A DNA stretch of 49,088 bases from JAXHTH01 sp034211115 (GCA_034211115.1 JAXHTH010000113.1:1-49088); one strand, 5' to 3'. Shown: positions 7,816 through 17,121, counted from the stretch's first letter. Numbers and translations: made by a program. Notes: a model not told the origin generated them from the letters alone.

Positions 7816-8982
7816 ATGAGGACCATCGCCATGCAGTGGGTTCGCCGAGTATTGTTCGCAATCATCCTGGTGGGTGCCATAGGCTACGCTTTGTATGCCA
7901 AGTGGCTGCGGCCGATCCCCGTTGTGGGGCATGAAGGAGTCCAGGGGAATCTCGTCGTAGAGGTCATGGGGACGGGCACAGTGGAAGCCCGAACGTCAAC
8001 GGTCGTATCCGCGAAGATCCAAGGCCGCCTGCTTGAACTTGCCGCCGATCAAGGCGACCAAGTTGAAGGTGGGCAGGTCGTTGCGCGCCTTGATGACAGC
8101 GATCTTGCCCGGCAGGTGGAGATCGCTCAGGCGAACGTGGAAGCGGCCGAGGCGGGAGTGGAGCGATTGCGGGCGGATCGGACTCGGGCCGAGGTGGTGC
8201 TGCGTCAGGCACAACGCGAGGATGAGCGGGTTCGCAAGGCGTTCGAACAGGGTGCGGCCACGGAGACCGAGTCTGACAAATCGGAAGAGCAGTTCGCGGT
8301 CGCCCAGGCGGACCTCGCCCGCGCGGAGGCGGGCATCGCGGAAGGACAAAAACTCCTTCTCGCCGCTCGCAAGACGCTGGAGTATCAGCAGGCACGGCTC
8401 GACGACACCGTGATCCGCGCCCCCTTCGATGGTCTCATCATTCGCCGCGATCGAGATCCCGGTGATATCGTCGTTCCTGGGTCATCGATCTTCCAGGTCG
8501 TCGTCGAGGACCAGATCTGGGTGTCCGCGTGGGTGGACGAAACGGCGATGGCGGCACTCGCACCCGACCAGCCGGCGCGGGTCATCCTGCGGTCCGAGCC
8601 CGATCACCCCTATCCAGGTCACGTCGTGCGGCTTGGGCGTGAGACCGATCCCGAGACGCGCGAGTTCATCGTGGACGTTGCGATCGAACATCTCCCCAGG
8701 CAGTGGGCAATCGGGCAGCGGGCGGAGGCATTCATCGAGACCCAGCGATTCGAGGGTGTGCTGATCGTGCCGCTCACGTTTGTCTCGGTTGTGGAGGGCG
8801 AGCGTGGCGTCTTCGTGAATCGTGGCGGACGCGCGGAGTGGACGCGCTGCGAGTTCGGCGCGCAAGGGCGCGAGATGATCGAAGTGCGCGGCGGCATCCA
8901 GCCCGGAGACACCGTCGTTCGCCTGGCAGACCCGAATGCGCGTATGCAACTCAGCGATGGCCGGAGGATCGTTGTCAAATGA
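7816..8982 (+). CDS. HlyD/DevB-type periplasmic adaptor of an ABC exporter
   Basis: 388 residues: an N-terminal membrane anchor (residues ~12-28, LFAIILVGAIGYALY), a lipoyl-like half (VVSAKIQGRLLELAADQGDQV), a long alpha-hairpin coiled coil (~95-200, rich in AQANVEAAEAG-type heptads), the second lipoyl half (VIRAPFDGLIIRRDRDPGD) and a beta-barrel region. Such adaptors link an inner-membrane pump to the cell exterior. An in-frame ATG at 7831 has better spacing to AGGA and could be the true start. The gene ends in ATGA shared with the permease gene. Confidence 0.88.
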   Translation: MRTIAMQWVRRVLFAIILVGAIGYALYAKWLRPIPVVGHEGVQGNLVVEVMGTGTVEARTSTVVSAKIQGRLLELAADQGDQVEGGQVVARLDDSDLARQVEIAQANVEAAEAGVERLRADRTRAEVVLRQAQREDERVRKAFEQGAATETESDKSEEQFAVAQADLARAEAGIAEGQKLLLAARKTLEYQQARLDDTVIRAPFDGLIIRRDRDPGDIVVPGSSIFQVVVEDQIWVSAWVDETAMAALAPDQPARVILRSEPDHPYPGHVVRLGRETDPETREFIVDVAIEHLPRQWAIGQRAEAFIETQRFEGVLIVPLTFVSVVEGERGVFVNRGGRAEWTRCEFGAQGREMIEVRGGIQPGDTVVRLADPNARMQLSDGRRIVVK

Positions 8983-10190
8983 ACCTGGCCGTTCGAGATG
9001 TGCGATACAACCTCGGCCGATTCCTGCTCACCGCGGTGGGACTCGGTTTGCTGCTGATGATCGTGATGGGAATGGGCGGCATCTACGAAGGCATCGTGGC
9101 GGACGCAACGTTGCTCGTGGACAGGCTGGAAGCGGATCTGTGGATCGTTCAGCGGAATACTCGAGGTCCATTCGCCGAGCTTTCACGCGTCCCTTCAAGC
9201 GTCGAAGATCGTGCTCGCGCTGTTCCCGGGGTTGCCGATGCCCGACGCTTCGTAACGCACACGATACAACGCGAACACCGAGGTCAGCCGCTGCGCATGG
9301 CCATCGTGGGGCTGGCGTGGCCGGTCGATCGCGGAGAATGGCTGCCCGTGATCGCGGGCCGCGCCCTGGCCCAGGGTCACTACGAGATCGTCGCGGATCA
9401 GACGCTGGGCCTGGCAGTCGGCGACCGGCTCGAGCTTGGCAAGGACGAGTATCGGGTCGTGGGCGTGACCCGCAACATGCTCGGTACGGGCGGCGACGGT
9501 CTCGCGTTCATGACCATCGCCGACTCTCAGGCCGTACAGTTCGACGCTGTGGGCGAGGCGACACGTCTTGAGCGGGCGGCTCGACACGGTCGCGCTGAAC
9601 AACGGGACCTCGGCCTGACCCAGCCTGGGCTGCTCGAGCGCGCAGATCAGCCTTCTGCCACCATTCCCGCGCTCGGCCCTCCGATGGTCAGCGCCGTTCT
9701 CGTGAGGCTTCAGCCCGGTGTGGACGCCACGTCCGTGCACAGCACGATGACCGCGTGGCCGGATGTCACGGTCTACACGGCCGACGAACAGCGCGAGCTG
9801 CTCCTGCGCGGTCCGGTCGATCGTGCCCGACGGCAGATCGGGCTCTTCCGGATTCTTCTCGTGGCCATTTCCGCGATCGTCATGTCGCTTATTCTATATA
9901 CGATGACGCTCGACAAGCTGCACGACATCGCGCTCCTCAAGCTGATGGGCGCGAAGGATCGGATGATCCTGGGCCTCGTTCTTCAGGAGGCCTTCCTACT
10001 CGGGGGGATCGCCTATGTGTTGGCGTTCTTCCTGGGCGAGCGCGTATATCCGTATTTCCCGCGACGTGTCATCGTGACCAGCGACATGCTGATGTGGCTT
10101 GCGATTGCCGTCGGTGTGCTCTGCGTCGTCGGCAGTTCGCTCGGGATCTGGAAGGCGATGCGCGTCCAACCCAACGAGGTGCTCTCATGA
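8979..10190 (+). CDS. ABC transporter permease, FtsX/DevC-like
   Basis: 403 residues. One N-terminal membrane segment (FLLTAVGLGLLLMIVMGMGG, ~13-35), a large periplasmic domain, and three C-terminal segments (LLVAISAIVMSLILYTMTL; EAFLLGGIAYVLAFFLG; LMWLAIAVGVLCVVGSSLGIW), the MacB/FtsX topology. The last part, WKAMRVQPNEVLS, is typical of the family. Start ATG at 8979 overlaps the adaptor stop (ATGA) with GGAGG 11 bases upstream. Together with its neighbours it forms a DevBCA-like mechanotransmission exporter, which in other bacteria moves lipids, peptides or small molecules; the cargo here is unknown. Confidence 0.88.
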   Translation: MNLAVRDVRYNLGRFLLTAVGLGLLLMIVMGMGGIYEGIVADATLLVDRLEADLWIVQRNTRGPFAELSRVPSSVEDRARAVPGVADARRFVTHTIQREHRGQPLRMAIVGLAWPVDRGEWLPVIAGRALAQGHYEIVADQTLGLAVGDRLELGKDEYRVVGVTRNMLGTGGDGLAFMTIADSQAVQFDAVGEATRLERAARHGRAEQRDLGLTQPGLLERADQPSATIPALGPPMVSAVLVRLQPGVDATSVHSTMTAWPDVTVYTADEQRELLLRGPVDRARRQIGLFRILLVAISAIVMSLILYTMTLDKLHDIALLKLMGAKDRMILGLVLQEAFLLGGIAYVLAFFLGERVYPYFPRRVIVTSDMLMWLAIAVGVLCVVGSSLGIWKAMRVQPNEVLS

Positions 10191-10906
10191 AGCACCCGCC
10201 AGCCATCGAGACGGTTTCGTTGACAAAGGTCTATGGCAGCGGGAATACCGAGGTTGTTGCGCTTCGCGATGCATCGATGACAATCGAGCGCGGCGAAGTT
10301 GTCGCCTTGCTCGGGCCGAGCGGCTCCGGAAAATCCACGCTGCTGTCCGCCATCGGTCTGATCAATCCGCCCACGCGAGGTGAGATCAAGATCGACGGGC
10401 AGACGGTGATGCGCGGGCCGCGGGCGCTCGTCGATGTGCGTCGATTCCGACGACAGAGGCTCGGGTTCATTTTCCAAAAATCCAATCTGATTCCGTTCCT
10501 CACGGGACTCGAGAACGTACTCGTTGCGCTAGCGATCGCGGGCCAGGAGGGGCGTCCGGCCAAGCGCAGAGCAATGGAGTTGCTGTCGGCGCTGGGAATC
10601 GGTGACCGTGCGCGCAACCTTCCCTCGGCTCTGTCCGGCGGGCAACAGCAACGTGTGGCGATCGCTCGCGCACTCGCGAACAGACCGAGCCTTCTTCTCG
10701 CAGATGAGCCAACTGCAGCGCTCGACAGCAAGCTCGGACGACAGGTCATGGAGTTGTTCCGTGAGGTCGGACACGAGAATGACGCCGGCGTCCTTGTGGT
10801 TACCCACGATCAAAGGGCTCTGGATGTATTCGACCGGAGCCTCAATCTTGAAGACGGCGTGCTCTCGGAAGGTGACGGTGAACATACGTCGCGATCGATT
10901 GCATGA
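10187..10906 (+). CDS. ABC transporter ATP-binding protein, DevA/MacB-like
   Basis: 239-residue nucleotide-binding subunit that powers the preceding permease. Walker A GPSGSGKST (43-51), Q-loop Q96, signature LSGGQQQR (148-155), Walker B SLLLADEP with catalytic E173, and switch H206 are all intact. Its ATG overlaps the permease stop (ATGA at 10187-10190), so the three exporter genes are translationally coupled. No intrinsic terminator is obvious directly downstream. Confidence 0.93.
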   Translation: MKHPPAIETVSLTKVYGSGNTEVVALRDASMTIERGEVVALLGPSGSGKSTLLSAIGLINPPTRGEIKIDGQTVMRGPRALVDVRRFRRQRLGFIFQKSNLIPFLTGLENVLVALAIAGQEGRPAKRRAMELLSALGIGDRARNLPSALSGGQQQRVAIARALANRPSLLLADEPTAALDSKLGRQVMELFREVGHENDAGVLVVTHDQRALDVFDRSLNLEDGVLSEGDGEHTSRSIA

Positions 10907-11166
10907 TCCATTCTGCGCACGGTGCCTCCCGGCCCGCGCGGCTATCCTGTTGGCAGCCTCGGCATAGCAAGGTGGCCAGCGCATTGACGGAATCCTGCCA
11001 GTGGTATGGCCCGCGGGTTGAGCCGGATGAACCTGCACAACCAGCCGAACCGCAGGGGCCTTGACCGTTCGCATCCGACCCTTCATGCGACAATTTCGAG
11101 ACTGACGCAGATATAGGCGGGTGGAAGCCCCACACTCCGAATGCCTCCACGGAGGGAGCCCGCCGC
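10907..11166. other. Intergenic interval before the recombinase-associated fragment
   Basis: 260 bases with no gene seen. The last 30 bases (cggagggagcccgccgc) form a plausible leader for the small frame at 11167. Confidence 0.4.
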
Positions 11167-11391
11167 ATGCCTGCGTCACAGAAGTCGCGCGCGCCAACCG
11201 AATTCATCGCCATCTCGCCGGAACAGCGCCGCGAAGAGATCGTGGCGCTGTTCGCGACCGGCCTGGAGCGCCTCATTTTCCGCGGCCGATCAGCCGGGGA
11301 AGAACTCTCAGAATCTGGCCGCACATGCCTTGAATCGAATCGACCAGTGCGCGCCGGGCGGCGGACTCCATCGCACCCTTGGCAAGGATGA
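11167..11391 (+). pseudogene. Fragment resembling a small ORF found beside serine recombinases
   Basis: 74 codons beginning MPASQKSRAPTEFIAISP, then QRREEIVALFATGLERL. From memory, short proteins with the QRREEIAALFA-type stretch precede recombinase genes in planctomycete genomes; here no recombinase follows and the frame soon loses similarity (RGRSAGEELSESGRT...). I therefore read it as a remnant of a mobile module. GGAGG lies upstream. The family recognition is from memory and not verified. Confidence 0.4.
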
Positions 11392-11628
11392 TGCGCGTTG
11401 GGCGGAACAGCGACGGCGGTCGTGAGCGGTAGGGCGGGCTGGCCGGTCGTCCCTGGTGACGCACCGGCCGGTCGATGCCACGGCTTGAGCGAACGAGACC
11501 GGGTGGATCCTGCCCGAACATACCCTGAATATCTGCGGAGTGGGCAGGGGTGTCAAGCGGATAATCGTAGTTTGTTAGGGCATTGCCTGAGGAAGCCGAC
11601 CCCTTCGAAGGCCCCGCACACCACAACA

Positions 11629-11642
11629 TGCTAACCCGACGG
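11629..11642 (+). repeat. 14-bp sequence, inverted partner of 3362-3375
   Basis: TGCTAACCCGACGG, identical to the minus strand at 3362-3375. With the 38-bp direct repeats it forms a nested pair of repeats near both ends of the putative island. Confidence 0.6.
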
Positions 11643-11779
11643 AGGTTGCGTCGATTGGCGACCGAAGATGCGGTCATCGCCGGGCCCCGGCGGCCGTGCG
11701 GCTGGACGACGTTTTTGCACAACGCCGCAGCGCCGCCGGGCCGATGGGGACGGGCGGCAGCGGGCCGGAGGACTCTCGA

Positions 11780-11841
11780 CCTGTTAACCAGAAGGGCTCC
11801 GAGTTCGAGCCAACGAGCCAGATTGGGTTCTGGTTAGCAGG
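11780..11841. repeat. Long inverted repeat with tRNA-Asn-like sequence
   Basis: A 14-bp arm cctgttaaccagaa (11780-11793) pairs with ttctggttagcagg (11828-11841) through one G-T wobble. The left arm and interior share CTGTTAACC, AGG, GTTCGAG and CCAA, in order and with one base of offset, with the anticodon and T arms of tRNA-Asn at 1511. It may be a decayed attachment-site copy of the tRNA end (inference). Confidence 0.45.
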
Positions 11842-11986
11842 CTGAGACATTCCGGATGACAAGGCCCTGATTGCCCGCTCTGCCGCACTGCTGAAGCGCG
11901 AACCGGCCGCGAACTGCGGCTCCTGGCTCCAACACGCTTGATTGCAGGTACTTACGGCGATTCCGACAGGCTCTCTGCGCGCGACT

Positions 11987-12024
11987 CGCGCGCGAGTCTT
12001 CACAAAGAGGGTTGCGCTCGGGGA
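11987..12024 (+). repeat. Right copy of the 38-bp direct repeat
   Basis: Same orientation as 3131-3168, 33 of 38 bases identical by my alignment, no gaps. Confidence 0.75.
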
Positions 12025-12069
12025 TCTTTCCATCCGGCGGCGAAATCGCCGTCCAGAACGGTCTACAGG

Positions 12070-12099
12070 AGACGCCCGAGCCGCCCGGCCCGGGCGTCT
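12070..12099. terminator. GC-rich hairpin, possible terminator
   Basis: AGACGCCCG (12070-12078) pairs perfectly with CGGGCGTCT (12091-12099) around a 12-base loop. No real T-run follows on either strand, so terminator function is uncertain. Confidence 0.3.
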
Positions 12100-12342
12100 T
12101 GCCGTAAACGGTGGCCCCCTCTGGTGGCTTGTGGTCCACGGCGAGCCGGCGGGCCGGATCTGCGATACCCTCGCCGATGCTGCAGATACAGACGGATGGA
12201 ACATGGCCCCGTGCCGTACCCGCACAGATGCTCCGTCCGGCGCATTGACCGGATGGGCGGCAGAGATGAGCCGTGGATCAACAGGTTGTCGGGATCGAGA
12301 CGTGCTGACAAGGAAGCTCGCAGGCGGGACCCGCGAGATTCG

Positions 12343-12687
12343 TCAGCCGCACCCCTCGCCCCAGTGACTGAGGATGAGCAACAGGTCATTGGCGCCGACG
12401 ATCGCGTCCCCGTCGAGGTCCCCCTCGCTCCAGGTTGCGTCGGCGCTCCCGTAGTGGTCGAGGAGGACGAGCAGGTCGAGCGTGTTGACCGCGCAGTCGC
12501 CGTTGACATCACCCATCATCGCCGCGCCGCCCTCGAGGTTTTCCGCGATCCATGTCAGACCGCCGAGCACCGAGCTGCCACCGGGGACCTGAAGGATCTC
12601 GGTCTTGATCTGCGTCTTGGCGTCGTACACCTCGAGGACGCCGTAGAGCGGGCGGAAGATGAAGTTGAAGCCGGCGCCCACCGCCAT
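12343..12687 (-). pseudogene. C-terminal fragment of a dockerin-type secreted protein
   Basis: 114 codons with a dockerin-like end: GDVNGDCAVNTLDLLVLLDHYGS and GDLDGDAIVGANDLLLILSHWG, two calcium-loop repeats. It has no signal peptide, unlike every other dockerin protein in the window, and no ribosome site. Its frame is the same as that of the methyltransferase immediately upstream, whose TGA at 12715-12717 separates them. The simplest reading is the 3' remnant of a larger exported protein whose 5' part was lost when this junction formed. Confidence 0.6.
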
Positions 12688-12714
12688 CCCTGTCGACCGA
12701 CCAGAGGGCTCGGG

Positions 12715-13452
12715 TCACCTGCTCGCAATCAGCATGAGCTCGTACTCGTCGAGCGTGACCGGCCGAAGGCCCCATGCGCCGGCGGTTCCGCCGTAGACCC
12801 CTCGCACCGTGAGACCGGCGTCCTCGGCCATGCGGTGGAGTTCCGGCGCGGTATAGAAGCGCTCGCGCAACTCGCCCGCGGCCGCAACCTCCGGCACCAG
12901 GTCGTGCACCTCGCTTCGCTCGGTCATGGTCATCGGGTCGAACTGACCGTCCGCGACGGTCTGCTCCGTGGCGGCCCGGACGGCCCGGAGCGCGCTCAGC
13001 GCGTTCAGGATCACCACTCCGCCCGCTCTCAGCGAGGCCGCGATGTTGCGGAGAATGGTCGCGTCCCGGTCGATCGCGTCGTCACCCTCACGGAGCAAAC
13101 AGAACGCGCCCTCGCACAGGCAGATGACGGTATCGAACGCATCGGGGCGCGAGAACTCGGCCGCGTCAGCGCGGACGAACTCGATGTCGGCCCCGGCATC
13201 CTTCGCGCGCTGTGCGGCGACCTCGAGCATCCCGCCGGAGATGTCGACGCCGGTCACGCGAAAGCCGCGGCGCGCCAGCGGGACGCTGTGGCGGCCGGTG
13301 CCGCAGCCGAGATCGAGAATGGTGCCGCCCACCGGCGTGTTGGCGTGCCTGATGATGAACTCGATTTCGGCGTCGGTGTTCTTCGTGAAGACCTCATCGT
13401 CGTAGCGAGGGGCGAATCGGTCGAAGAACTGTTGCCAGGGGTTCGTGGTCAT
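12715..13452 (-). CDS. Class I SAM-dependent methyltransferase
   Basis: 245 residues with Rossmann motif I ILDLGCGTG (45-53), an acidic ribose-binding residue in VTGVDISGGML, and FVRADAAEF as motif III. The N-terminus WQQFFDRFAPRYDDEVFTK is typical of methyltransferase-25/11 type small-molecule enzymes. The ATG at 13450-13452 is preceded by AGGA; a longer frame upstream is unlike the family. The substrate cannot be told. Downstream, in the same frame, lies a dockerin fragment. Confidence 0.85.
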   Translation of the reverse strand: MTTNPWQQFFDRFAPRYDDEVFTKNTDAEIEFIIRHANTPVGGTILDLGCGTGRHSVPLARRGFRVTGVDISGGMLEVAAQRAKDAGADIEFVRADAAEFSRPDAFDTVICLCEGAFCLLREGDDAIDRDATILRNIAASLRAGGVVILNALSALRAVRAATEQTVADGQFDPMTMTERSEVHDLVPEVAAAGELRERFYTAPELHRMAEDAGLTVRGVYGGTAGAWGLRPVTLDEYELMLIASR

Positions 13453-13871
13453 GCCGTCCTGTCCATCGGGCGTTATCGCAGCCTGGCGCCGAGCCGCAGC
13501 GCCACCAGCAGAACGCCCGTCTGCCTCCGCGCTCCGGACCGAGCGACGAGATCGGCTCGAGGCGGACTCATGCCGCTGAACCGGCATGGTAAGCGGGTGT
13601 GTGACTCGGTTGCACCGTATCAGCCGATCATAGCCCGTGCCGTGACCGAGCGTCGTGTTTCGACCGGCATTCGTTTGGGTAGGCCCGCCGGTGACTGCGG
13701 TTCGCGGCAGCCGTTCCGGTTCCGGGCCGGGCCTTGCGCGGCCTTCTGCCGCCGGCAGGAACCGTTCGCGGCGCCGCGTTCGTATGGTAGCGCGAGCGCG
13801 TGATGGCCCCCGACGAAGACGCCCCCCGGGGAGGCGGCCTGCCGCTCGTGTGTTCCTCGGGAGGAACAGGC

Positions 13872-16526
13872 ATGAAGTCGAATGCCAATGACCCGTTTTG
13901 CGCATGGCCGACCGTGTGTGCACTGTGCTTCTGGATCGGCGTGCTGACGATCGGACCTTCGGCCCGGGCGAGCGACGACGAGTCGGATATCGTCGCGGAA
14001 CCGCCGGCCGAGGCGTACGAGGAACCGCCGTCGTTCCTGGCCCCGATGCCTGCGATCGAGTTTGACGCAGCGGTCTACCAGCCGGCAGCGGAGGAGCAGC
14101 GCGAGATCGCCTTCCTCATCGAGCAGCTCACAGAGATCGACAAGCCGGATTTCGGGATCGCAAGCTGGATGTCCGGAAGCCAGTTCGCCCCGGTCAAATC
14201 GTCCGGGGAGTTCCATGCGGGCATCATCATGATCGACCACGGCCTGGAAACGTCGGAGCCGCTTGAGAGGCTGGTCGAGTTGGGCCCGGAGGCGATTCCG
14301 GCACTGCTCGGGGCGCTCAACGATGCCACGCCCGGCAGGCTTGTCAAGGACTGGGAGGGCGTGATGGGAGCCATGTGGTACGGGCGGGAGATCCCGACGA
14401 ACCCCGCCCACCCGCGCGAGCAGGCCGTGCGCGAGGCGCACGCGAACTTCTTTCCCGAAGGCCGTCATTCGATGAGCGGATTCGGTGACCGCATCAGGAA
14501 GCACGAGGTGACGCGCGGCGACATCTGCTTCGTCGTGCTCGGGCAGATCGTCAATCGGCACTACGAGGCCACACGGTATCAGCCCACGTCATGCATGGTG
14601 ATCAACAGCCCCACCCACGATCCGGAGTGCGCGACGATACTCCGCGAGATCTGGGGGTCCGACGACCCGGCCCGCATGCTCTTCGAGTCGCTCATGATCG
14701 ATTTGCACACGCGGGGAGGCTGGCGTTCGACCGACTACCAGCGCGGAGCCGTCATGCGCCTGCTGTACTACTTCCCTGAGCAATCGGCGGAGCTCATCCG
14801 GCGCCGAATTGACGCGTTCGACGTTCACAGGATTCCGACCACGGATGACCGGCGCGGCGCGTGGCAGGAGCGCCTCGACGCCAACGGCGTTGATGCGGCG
14901 TCCTTCCTCGAGGCCGCCGCCGCGGTCGGGCATCCGACGATCACCGAGGCGCTGCTGGGCGTGGTGCGACGAACCGACGATCCGAACATATTCAAGGCGT
15001 GTCTCAGCGAGTCGGTCGTCGAAGCCGCGCCGGACCTGGTGTTCCGTCGGATGAGGGAGATCCTCACCGTGGCGCCGCCACCGGAACGCGGACCGTTCGG
15101 CCCGGAGTATCGGGTGTTGCGCGCTGCCGTGCTGCTGTTCCCGGAGCGGTCGCGGCTGCTGTTCGACATCTACCTGGAGCACGGCACCCTCGAGTGCCGC
15201 CGGGCGGTGATCCATGCGCTGAACAAGCTCGAAGCGCCCGTTCCCTGGGCCGTCGAGTTGCTTCAGCCGTTCCTGGAAGACCGGGCGGACACGGGCTGGG
15301 AGTACGGCCCCAACTATGATCGAAAGCCGATCCGCGTCTGCGACGAGGCGGCCAGAACACTGATCCATCACGTCGAGGGCGCGACGTTCGAGCTCGAAGG
15401 CGAGCCGGCGAATCTCGATCGGCAGATCGAGAACATCAGGCGCCGCATCGCGGGCGAGCCGATCGTGGAAGATGCGGCGGCCACGCGCCCGCCGATCGAC
15501 TTCGACTCTCTGCCGACGATCGGGCCGACCGCGGTGCTGGAACTCGATGAGCAGATCGGCCGCATCTACGGCTTCTCGGATGAACACACCATCTATTGCG
15601 GCAAGGGCTACCGGGCCGACGGCTGGGGGTATGACACCGCGGCGATCGACGCGGCGACAGGTACGCTGACCGACCGGATAAGGCTGGATCAGTGGCAGGG
15701 GGGCGTCTCCATCCTGCGCCCCATCACCGGAACCCGCGCGCTGTGCTATCACGGCTCGGATCCGGGACAGATCGTCGTCCGCGACATCCGCACCGGTCTC
15801 GAGCTTTGGCGCATCGAGATCCCGTTTCACGATGGCGTGCAGCCCGGCGATCCCCGGCAGGTGCGTAATCTCGGAGACATCTTCGTCTCCGGCGACGAGC
15901 GGTGGGTCGTCGCGCTGACCGGCGATGGATCGCTGCACACGATCGATCTCGAGACCGGCGAACATCAGAAGGTCTGGCGGCGCGAGGGTGAGCCGAAGCA
16001 TCGAACACATCTGCGCGGCACGCTCACGCCGGTGCAGGGCACCAATCGCTTCCTCATCGAGTTCTTCGCCGAGGACGACCCGCTGCGGGTGTGGGATCAG
16101 GATACGCGGATGATGACGGAGATCACGAAAGTCCCGACCTGGGCGTGGCGCAGCGCGTGGGGCAGGTACGCGTGCAATCAGCTCAACAACCGCCTGCTCT
16201 TCTGGGATCTGAAAGCGCGGAAGCCGATCGATCTGTCGCTGCCGGAAGGGGCGGAGGTTAGCGATCTGCTCTGTGACGGCGATCAGTCGGCCCTCGTCGT
16301 GGCGACCGCGGAAGGACCGATGTACGTCATCGATCTGGCAACCGTCGCGCCGATCGCACGTCTGTCGCCGCCGAAGACGACCGGCCGCGTCTCGCTCCGC
16401 CTCTCCTCCGACGATCGCCTGCTGTTCTGGAAGGCGGATCTGACGCAGTACGAACGGGGCAGTTGCGAACCCTCTGATGAAGGGACCGTCCTCGCGGTCT
16501 TCGACGTCGGCGATCTGCTCCGGTGA
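13872..16526 (+). CDS. Secreted HEAT-repeat and beta-propeller protein
   Basis: 884 residues from the ATG at 13872, chosen for GGAGG seven bases upstream and a signal peptide (CALCFWIGVLTIGPSARA). The first half is alpha-helical and HEAT-like (LVELGPEAIPALLGALNDA; VIHALNKLEAPVPWAVELL), and the second half, from ~residue 560, looks like a PQQ/WD40 propeller (VRDIRTGLELWRIEIPFHDG; HTIDLETGEHQKVWRRE; VIDLATVAPIARLS). Probably an exported or cell-surface scaffold; no enzyme motif is visible. No close neighbours on the same strand. Confidence 0.75.
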   Translation: MKSNANDPFCAWPTVCALCFWIGVLTIGPSARASDDESDIVAEPPAEAYEEPPSFLAPMPAIEFDAAVYQPAAEEQREIAFLIEQLTEIDKPDFGIASWMSGSQFAPVKSSGEFHAGIIMIDHGLETSEPLERLVELGPEAIPALLGALNDATPGRLVKDWEGVMGAMWYGREIPTNPAHPREQAVREAHANFFPEGRHSMSGFGDRIRKHEVTRGDICFVVLGQIVNRHYEATRYQPTSCMVINSPTHDPECATILREIWGSDDPARMLFESLMIDLHTRGGWRSTDYQRGAVMRLLYYFPEQSAELIRRRIDAFDVHRIPTTDDRRGAWQERLDANGVDAASFLEAAAAVGHPTITEALLGVVRRTDDPNIFKACLSESVVEAAPDLVFRRMREILTVAPPPERGPFGPEYRVLRAAVLLFPERSRLLFDIYLEHGTLECRRAVIHALNKLEAPVPWAVELLQPFLEDRADTGWEYGPNYDRKPIRVCDEAARTLIHHVEGATFELEGEPANLDRQIENIRRRIAGEPIVEDAAATRPPIDFDSLPTIGPTAVLELDEQIGRIYGFSDEHTIYCGKGYRADGWGYDTAAIDAATGTLTDRIRLDQWQGGVSILRPITGTRALCYHGSDPGQIVVRDIRTGLELWRIEIPFHDGVQPGDPRQVRNLGDIFVSGDERWVVALTGDGSLHTIDLETGEHQKVWRREGEPKHRTHLRGTLTPVQGTNRFLIEFFAEDDPLRVWDQDTRMMTEITKVPTWAWRSAWGRYACNQLNNRLLFWDLKARKPIDLSLPEGAEVSDLLCDGDQSALVVATAEGPMYVIDLATVAPIARLSPPKTTGRVSLRLSSDDRLLFWKADLTQYERGSCEPSDEGTVLAVFDVGDLLR

Positions 16527-17121
16527 TCCGCCGACGGCTTGCGTCGAGCCGTCGGTTCCTTCCCCGCCACGGGCCGGTGGACGATCGACACCAGCAGACG
16601 AAACACGAGGGGCGCGAACATCCAGCGTTTCACGTCTCCGTCTGCGGCCGACGGTCGCCGCGGTCTGCGACGCGGTGACGCCCCCGGCGCGCCCCCGGCG
16701 CTGGAGCGAGGAACATGGTCGCACGACGGCAACGGGAGGCGATCTTACGGAACGGGGCCCGGGCTCAACATGGTCGATTCGACGGGCACGTCACCGGGTG
16801 GCCGGGGCCCGGGTTCCGCCCCCAGCTTGCGGTTCCCGCCCCGGACGGGGGGACTTCCCGCGCTGTCCTTTCTTGTTTTCCGCTCACCTCCGCCCCGCGG
16901 CGTTCGCCTCTAGGGGTGAGGGGCGGCTCCGGTGCCAGGACGCGGCTCGGCCGCGGCCGCTGGCGGCCCCTCAGGGTGCGGCACGGTCGGTCGTGGCCGC
17001 AGGAAGTATTCGTGAATCGGGATCCGATATGATCGCCTCCGGGGGAAAGGGAGGACGATTTCGGACGGCTGCCACTCGAGCCGCGAGGCCGAACGACGCC
17101 CACGGTGCCCCGGATGGACAC
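16527..17121. other. Intergenic interval, no gene recognised
   Basis: About 600 GC-rich bases after the HEAT/propeller gene. Frames exist on both strands but carry no start signals or family resemblance. Confidence 0.5.

Larger units (their letters stand above)
11392..12342. other. Degenerate right flank of the putative island
   Basis: Nearly 1 kb without a credible gene. It contains the inverted 14-mer (11629-11642), a tRNA-like hairpin (11780-11841), the right 38-bp direct repeat (11987-12024) and a GC-rich hairpin (12070-12099). Its content fits decayed mobile-element sequence. Confidence 0.55.

Noticed and set aside
14589..16724. 711-codon open frame antisense to the HEAT/propeller gene
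   Set aside because: Shadow of GC-rich third-position bias; the sense protein has a signal peptide, ribosome site and repeats, while the antisense is a low-complexity Arg-rich protein.
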